A DNA stretch of 7,851 nucleotides from Nitrospirota bacterium (GTDB lineage Bacteria > Nitrospirota > Nitrospiria > Nitrospirales > NS-4). A program made the translations under genes and the position numbers. The DNA is taken from NCBI GenBank assembly GCA_005877565.1, contig VBOK01000146.1:1-7851 (forward strand). Reading direction: 5' to 3'. The notes under the pieces were generated by a model. It did no database searches. It worked only from the letters and a program-made list of their open reading frames with translations, and was not told the origin of the DNA. This document shows, in pieces, positions 5,685 through 7,851 of the stretch. How positions within the stretch are numbered: position 1 is the stretch's first letter; each line of letters opens with the position of its first letter.

Positions 5685-6367
5685 CACGACACCGTCTTCC
5701 AGAAGAAGACCACCGCGATCCGCTTCGAGCCCAGCTCGTGGTCCCAGCCGAAGTACGCGGTGGCCGAGTGCACGATGTCGGACTTGTACACGAGCATTCG
5801 GTTGAACACGTACGGCACCTCGATATCCTCCTCCCACATCGTCAGATCGGACCCCTTCTCGAAGCCGGGGATTTGCGCCAGGCTCTCGTAGGGAGGGGGG
5901 CAGATGTTCCCGCCCAGGGCCCCGTCCGGCAGCCGCAACCGGTAGAAGGATGTCCCCGCGTGCTTGGTCGGCGGGTAGGGGTGCAGGTAGAGCACGCCGG
6001 CGTAGTCGCAGAGCTTGCTGGAATCCACGTGCGGGCGGGCCACGGCCTCCCCGCCGCCTACGATCTGTACGTGGTTATGGCCGGAGACTCCGTCCACCGG
6101 CGCGTCTTGCGGGCGCAACGCCCTGACGCCGATCTGGGACTTCACCCAGTCCTCAACGACGGCCAGTTCCGCAGGCAGCAGGGCGTGGGGCGCGCGCACG
6201 CCGGGCCAGGGCTCGGGCCGCCACGGCGAACCCATGATCCAATCCGCCTTGTTGAAGCAGCGCTCGACGACCGGAAACGGGTCCGGCAGGGTGTTGTCCT
6301 TGATCCAGTAGTGCTTGCCAAGTTCCGGTTTGCGATAGGGCAGCGTGTCAGTTCGCAATGTTGTCAT
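5684..6367 (-). CDS. Predicted Fe(II)/2-oxoglutarate-type oxygenase, DUF6445-like
   Basis: From the ATG at 6367 this encodes 227 residues. It has the facial-triad pattern of the double-stranded beta-helix oxygenases: HVD (His113, Asp115), a distal His200 in DIVHSATAYFG, and Arg216 in GSKRIAVVFFW placed where the 2-oxoglutarate-binding arginine is expected. The segment DYAGVLYLHPYPPTKHAGTSFYR between the ligands is typical of bacterial proteins annotated DUF6445. Substrate unknown; amino-acid, peptide or prolyl-type hydroxylation would fit. A GTG eight codons upstream (6391) is in frame but lies inside a palindromic repeat, so ATG 6367 is preferred. There is no ribosome site; a weak TACGTT lies 11 bases upstream. 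It is directly coupled to the threonine aldolase gene and follows the haem-protein gene by 46 bases. Confidence 0.78.
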   Translation of the reverse strand: MTTLRTDTLPYRKPELGKHYWIKDNTLPDPFPVVERCFNKADWIMGSPWRPEPWPGVRAPHALLPAELAVVEDWVKSQIGVRALRPQDAPVDGVSGHNHVQIVGGGEAVARPHVDSSKLCDYAGVLYLHPYPPTKHAGTSFYRLRLPDGALGGNICPPPYESLAQIPGFEKGSDLTMWEEDIEVPYVFNRMLVYKSDIVHSATAYFGWDHELGSKRIAVVFFWKTVS

Positions 6368-6381
6368 GGCGTCCAGGAAAC

Positions 6382-6409
6382 GTAGGGGCACGGCGCGCCG
6401 TGCCCCTAC
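6382..6409. repeat. Perfect 28-bp palindrome between two minus-strand genes
   Basis: The left half GTAGGGGCACGGCG is followed immediately by its exact reverse complement, with no spacer; the centre is GGCGCGCC (6392-6399). It fills most of the 46-base gap between the haem-protein gene and the oxygenase gene. Palindromes with GTAGGGGC at one end and GCCCCTAC at the other recur as dispersed intergenic repeats in many bacterial genomes, so this is probably a REP-like element. In RNA it could form a long stable hairpin that limits read-through or protects the upstream message, but no T-run follows on either strand, so it is not a standard intrinsic terminator. Only one copy is in the window. Confidence 0.85.
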
Positions 6410-6413
6410 TGGG

Positions 6414-7205
6414 TCATTTCACGGTGATCTTGACCACATCCGAAAACATGATGCGCCCGCTCGCGCCGCCGGGCCCGCCGCGGGGCTCTGCGCGGCCGTT
6501 GCGTATCACCGTCCCCAGCGGGCGGCCCTTTTCCGTCCCGTAGTAGAAGGCCGCCGCCAGGGAGTAGCTCCCGGGTTCCGGCGGGGTCCGGAGCACCCAC
6601 GTGGTGCGGGTCTCATCGACTCGTTTCGTCACCGGGTCCCCCTCGATGCCTGCGATCATGACGGTGCTAAGTCCCATGTCCGACCCCCGGAGCCGGCGTT
6701 CGGCCCACTGCGTCTGTGGTTTCCCGTTCGGGCCAGCCACAAGAGCCGGTCCAACGACCTTGAAGCCGCTCGCGCTGATCGGCCGGGACTGGAAGCGGAT
6801 CGCGCTGTCCACCAGGGACACGCCCACCACCGGGCCCGCGCCCCCGCGGGTGACCACCGTCACTTCAATCTGGCTGTTCCGCCTGGCCTGGGATGGCGCC
6901 TTGATCGTGACCGACGCCTGCTCGTCCATCCACTTGATGGCGGCGATCAACTGCTCCCGATCGGCGGGGCTGAGGTCCCTGTAGGCGGGGTCCGTTCTGA
7001 TCCGGCTGAAGTGCTTGCCTTCGATGGTCTCTGCCGCTGCCGCATCCGGGGGCAGGTCGCTCAGCTGATCGAGACTGGTGGAGGAGTGGCAACTCGCGCA
7101 GAACGGCGCCATGTCGGTGACCGCATAAGGAGGCCCGTAGGGATCGGCCCAGGCCACGGCGACGCCGATCATGACGAGTGACAGCATGGGCGCGAGGACG
7201 CGCAT
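6414..7205 (-). CDS. Exported mono-haem c-type protein with beta-rich C-terminal domain
   Basis: The 263-residue protein begins with a Sec signal peptide (MRVLAPMLSLVMIGVAVAWA, probable cleavage after residue 20). One haem-attachment motif CASCH follows at 36-40, in MAPFCASCHSS. Residues about 41-95 are helical and contain His65 (GKHFSRIR) and Met93 (IKWMDEQ), either of which could be the distal iron ligand. From about 98 the protein is beta-rich, with an Ig-like look (QIEVTVVTRGGAGPVVGVSLVD) and a second beta region ending GRIMFSDVVKITVK. By family logic it is a periplasmic electron-transfer or sensor protein; I do not recognise the named family. There is no ribosome site; TACATT lies 8 bases before the ATG. 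It heads the minus-strand cluster with the oxygenase and aldolase and is divergent from suhB. Confidence 0.8.
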   Translation of the reverse strand: MRVLAPMLSLVMIGVAVAWADPYGPPYAVTDMAPFCASCHSSTSLDQLSDLPPDAAAAETIEGKHFSRIRTDPAYRDLSPADREQLIAAIKWMDEQASVTIKAPSQARRNSQIEVTVVTRGGAGPVVGVSLVDSAIRFQSRPISASGFKVVGPALVAGPNGKPQTQWAERRLRGSDMGLSTVMIAGIEGDPVTKRVDETRTTWVLRTPPEPGSYSLAAAFYYGTEKGRPLGTVIRNGRAEPRGGPGGASGRIMFSDVVKITVK

Positions 7206-7213
7206 CGCACGTC

Positions 7214-7219
7214 AATGTA
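7214..7219 (-). promoter_or_regulatory. -10-like element (TACATT) of the haem-protein gene
   Basis: On the minus strand TACATT matches four of six -10 consensus positions, including the most conserved TA...T, and ends 8 bases before the ATG at 7205. Transcription would start about one or two bases before the codon, so the mRNA would be essentially leaderless. No convincing -35 is visible at the normal distance. Confidence 0.4.
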
Positions 7220-7258
7220 CCATGAAACCAAACAGCGAGTGAACGGGGGCCTGTGTGG

Positions 7259-7264
7259 TATATA
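7259..7264 (+). promoter_or_regulatory. -10-like element (TATATA) upstream of suhB
   Basis: TATATA lies in the AT-rich patch GTATATATAGTG, the most AT-rich stretch of the 82-base divergent gap, 23 bases before the suhB start codon. Unlike several neighbours, this gene then has room for a leader with a real ribosome site (GAGGAAGG, 7279-7286). No good -35 is seen 16-18 bases upstream. Confidence 0.4.
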
Positions 7265-7287
7265 TAGTGCGGTCACAAGAGGAAGGC

Positions 7288-7851
7288 ATGCCGGATTACC
7301 GATCCGTCGCGGTGGCGGCGGCGCAGCAGGCGGGCAAGATCATCGTGGAAACCTGTGGCGCCGACTATCGCGTGGACTACAAAGAGGGCGCAATCACCAA
7401 TATGGTGACCGAAGTGGATCGCCGGGCGGAGCGTGCGATCGTGGAGATCCTGCACGCCGCGTTTCCAGAGCATCGGATCCTTGCTGAGGAAGGCGGGGAG
7501 CACTCCCAGAAGAAATCGCCGTACCGATGGATCGTGGACCCCTTGGACGGGACGACGAACTTCACGCACGGGTTTCCCGCCTTCTGCGTCTCGATCGGCC
7601 TCGAGGTGGAGGGACGCATCGTGCTCGGCGTGGTGTACGACCCGCTCCGGTGTGAGCTCTTCGAAGCCGAAGCGGGCAAGGGCGCCCTTCTCAACGGACG
7701 ACGCATCCACGTGTCGAAGATCCCGACGCTCAACAAGGCGCTCCTGGTGACGGGCTTCGCCTACGACCGGGAGAATCGCCAGCGCAATCTGGAACACTTT
7801 GAGCGGTTCGTCCTGGCATCCCAGGGGCTCCGGCGGACCGGCTCGGCCGCG
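7288..7851 (+). CDS. suhB: Inositol monophosphatase family protein SuhB (partial, runs off the window)
   Basis: There are 188 codons to the window edge, with no stop, so the C-terminus (including the usual WDxAAG metal motif) is missing. The visible part shows the family's metal site: ILAEEGGE at 64-71 (Glu67), WIVDPLDGTTNF at 81-92 with Asp84 and Asp87, and the later GVVYDPLRCELFEAEAGKGALLNG. Family members use Mg2+ to dephosphorylate inositol 1-phosphate and related sugar phosphates; in some bacteria SuhB also serves in rRNA transcription antitermination. The ATG is supported by GAGGAAGG at 7279-7286 and by MPDYRSVAVAAAQQAGKII, which aligns with the first helix of the family. It is divergent from the haem-protein cluster. 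The true length should be about 260-270 residues. Confidence 0.93.
   Translation, partial: MPDYRSVAVAAAQQAGKIIVETCGADYRVDYKEGAITNMVTEVDRRAERAIVEILHAAFPEHRILAEEGGEHSQKKSPYRWIVDPLDGTTNFTHGFPAFCVSIGLEVEGRIVLGVVYDPLRCELFEAEAGKGALLNGRRIHVSKIPTLNKALLVTGFAYDRENRQRNLEHFERFVLASQGLRRTGSAA

Noticed and set aside
5685..5837. N-terminal extension of the threonine aldolase by 51 residues
   Set aside because: The added residues read through the oxygenase C-terminus out of frame and do not resemble the family; the coupled ATG at 5684 gives the normal N-terminus.
7273..7797. A 174-codon minus-strand frame opposite suhB
   Set aside because: Antisense shadow of a gene with unmistakable inositol-monophosphatase motifs.
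1..7851. tRNA, rRNA, CRISPR array, insertion sequence or phage genes
   Set aside because: No cloverleaf, regularly spaced repeats, transposase motifs or terminal repeats were seen on either strand; base composition and codon use look even across the window.

Overview
The window looks like ordinary chromosomal DNA from a GC-rich, Gram-negative-type bacterium that respires aerobically or by another electron-transport route. The grounds are an F1Fo-ATP synthase operon end, an exported CxxCH haem protein, a Tat-type lipoprotein and a phospholipid N-methyltransferase. The taxon cannot be fixed from this sequence. The style (high GC, tight packing, frequent divergent and convergent pairs) would suit lineages such as Methylomirabilota/NC10, Nitrospirota or a delta-proteobacterial group, but that is a guess. 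There is no CRISPR array, tRNA, rRNA, insertion sequence, phage gene or obvious foreign island.

Layout. Positions 2-546 (+) hold the last 42 codons of atpD and all of atpC, joined by an ATGA overlap. Positions 617-1261 (-) hold a PmtA-like phospholipid N-methyltransferase, driven by a near-consensus promoter at 1382-1410. Positions 1415-2365 (-) hold a metallo-beta-lactamase-fold nuclease of the DNA-ligase-associated exonuclease type. It is divergent from an unknown three-helix membrane protein (2411-3013, +). That protein's 3' end overlaps, tail to tail by 17 bases, a small unknown helical protein (2997-3347, -). The small gene is divergent from a Tat/lipobox-bearing PHP metallohydrolase (3397-4650, +), and the 49-base gap between them carries an operator-like dyad. 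The PHP stop codon interlocks with that of a threonine aldolase (4647-5684, -).

The aldolase is the last gene of a probable minus-strand cluster: exported haem protein (6414-7205), predicted Fe(II)/2-oxoglutarate oxygenase (5684-6367), aldolase. The last two are coupled through TGATG. A perfect 28-bp palindrome lies between the haem protein and the oxygenase. Divergent from the cluster, and cut by the window edge, is an inositol-monophosphatase (SuhB) gene (7288-7851, +).

Functional reading. Most genes are independent housekeeping or accessory functions. The one group that suggests a pathway is the oxygenase-aldolase pair. An oxygenase that installs a beta-hydroxyl on an amino acid, followed by a PLP aldolase that splits beta-hydroxy-alpha-amino acids, would form a two-step side-chain removal like the first half of carnitine biosynthesis. 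This is inference from gene order and family chemistry. A second theme is regulatory: several starts lack a Shine-Dalgarno sequence and have a -10-like hexamer 8-13 bases upstream, which suggests leaderless or very short-leader mRNAs, and two of the divergent gaps contain clean dyads over the predicted -10 elements. No gap between genes exceeds about 155 bases.
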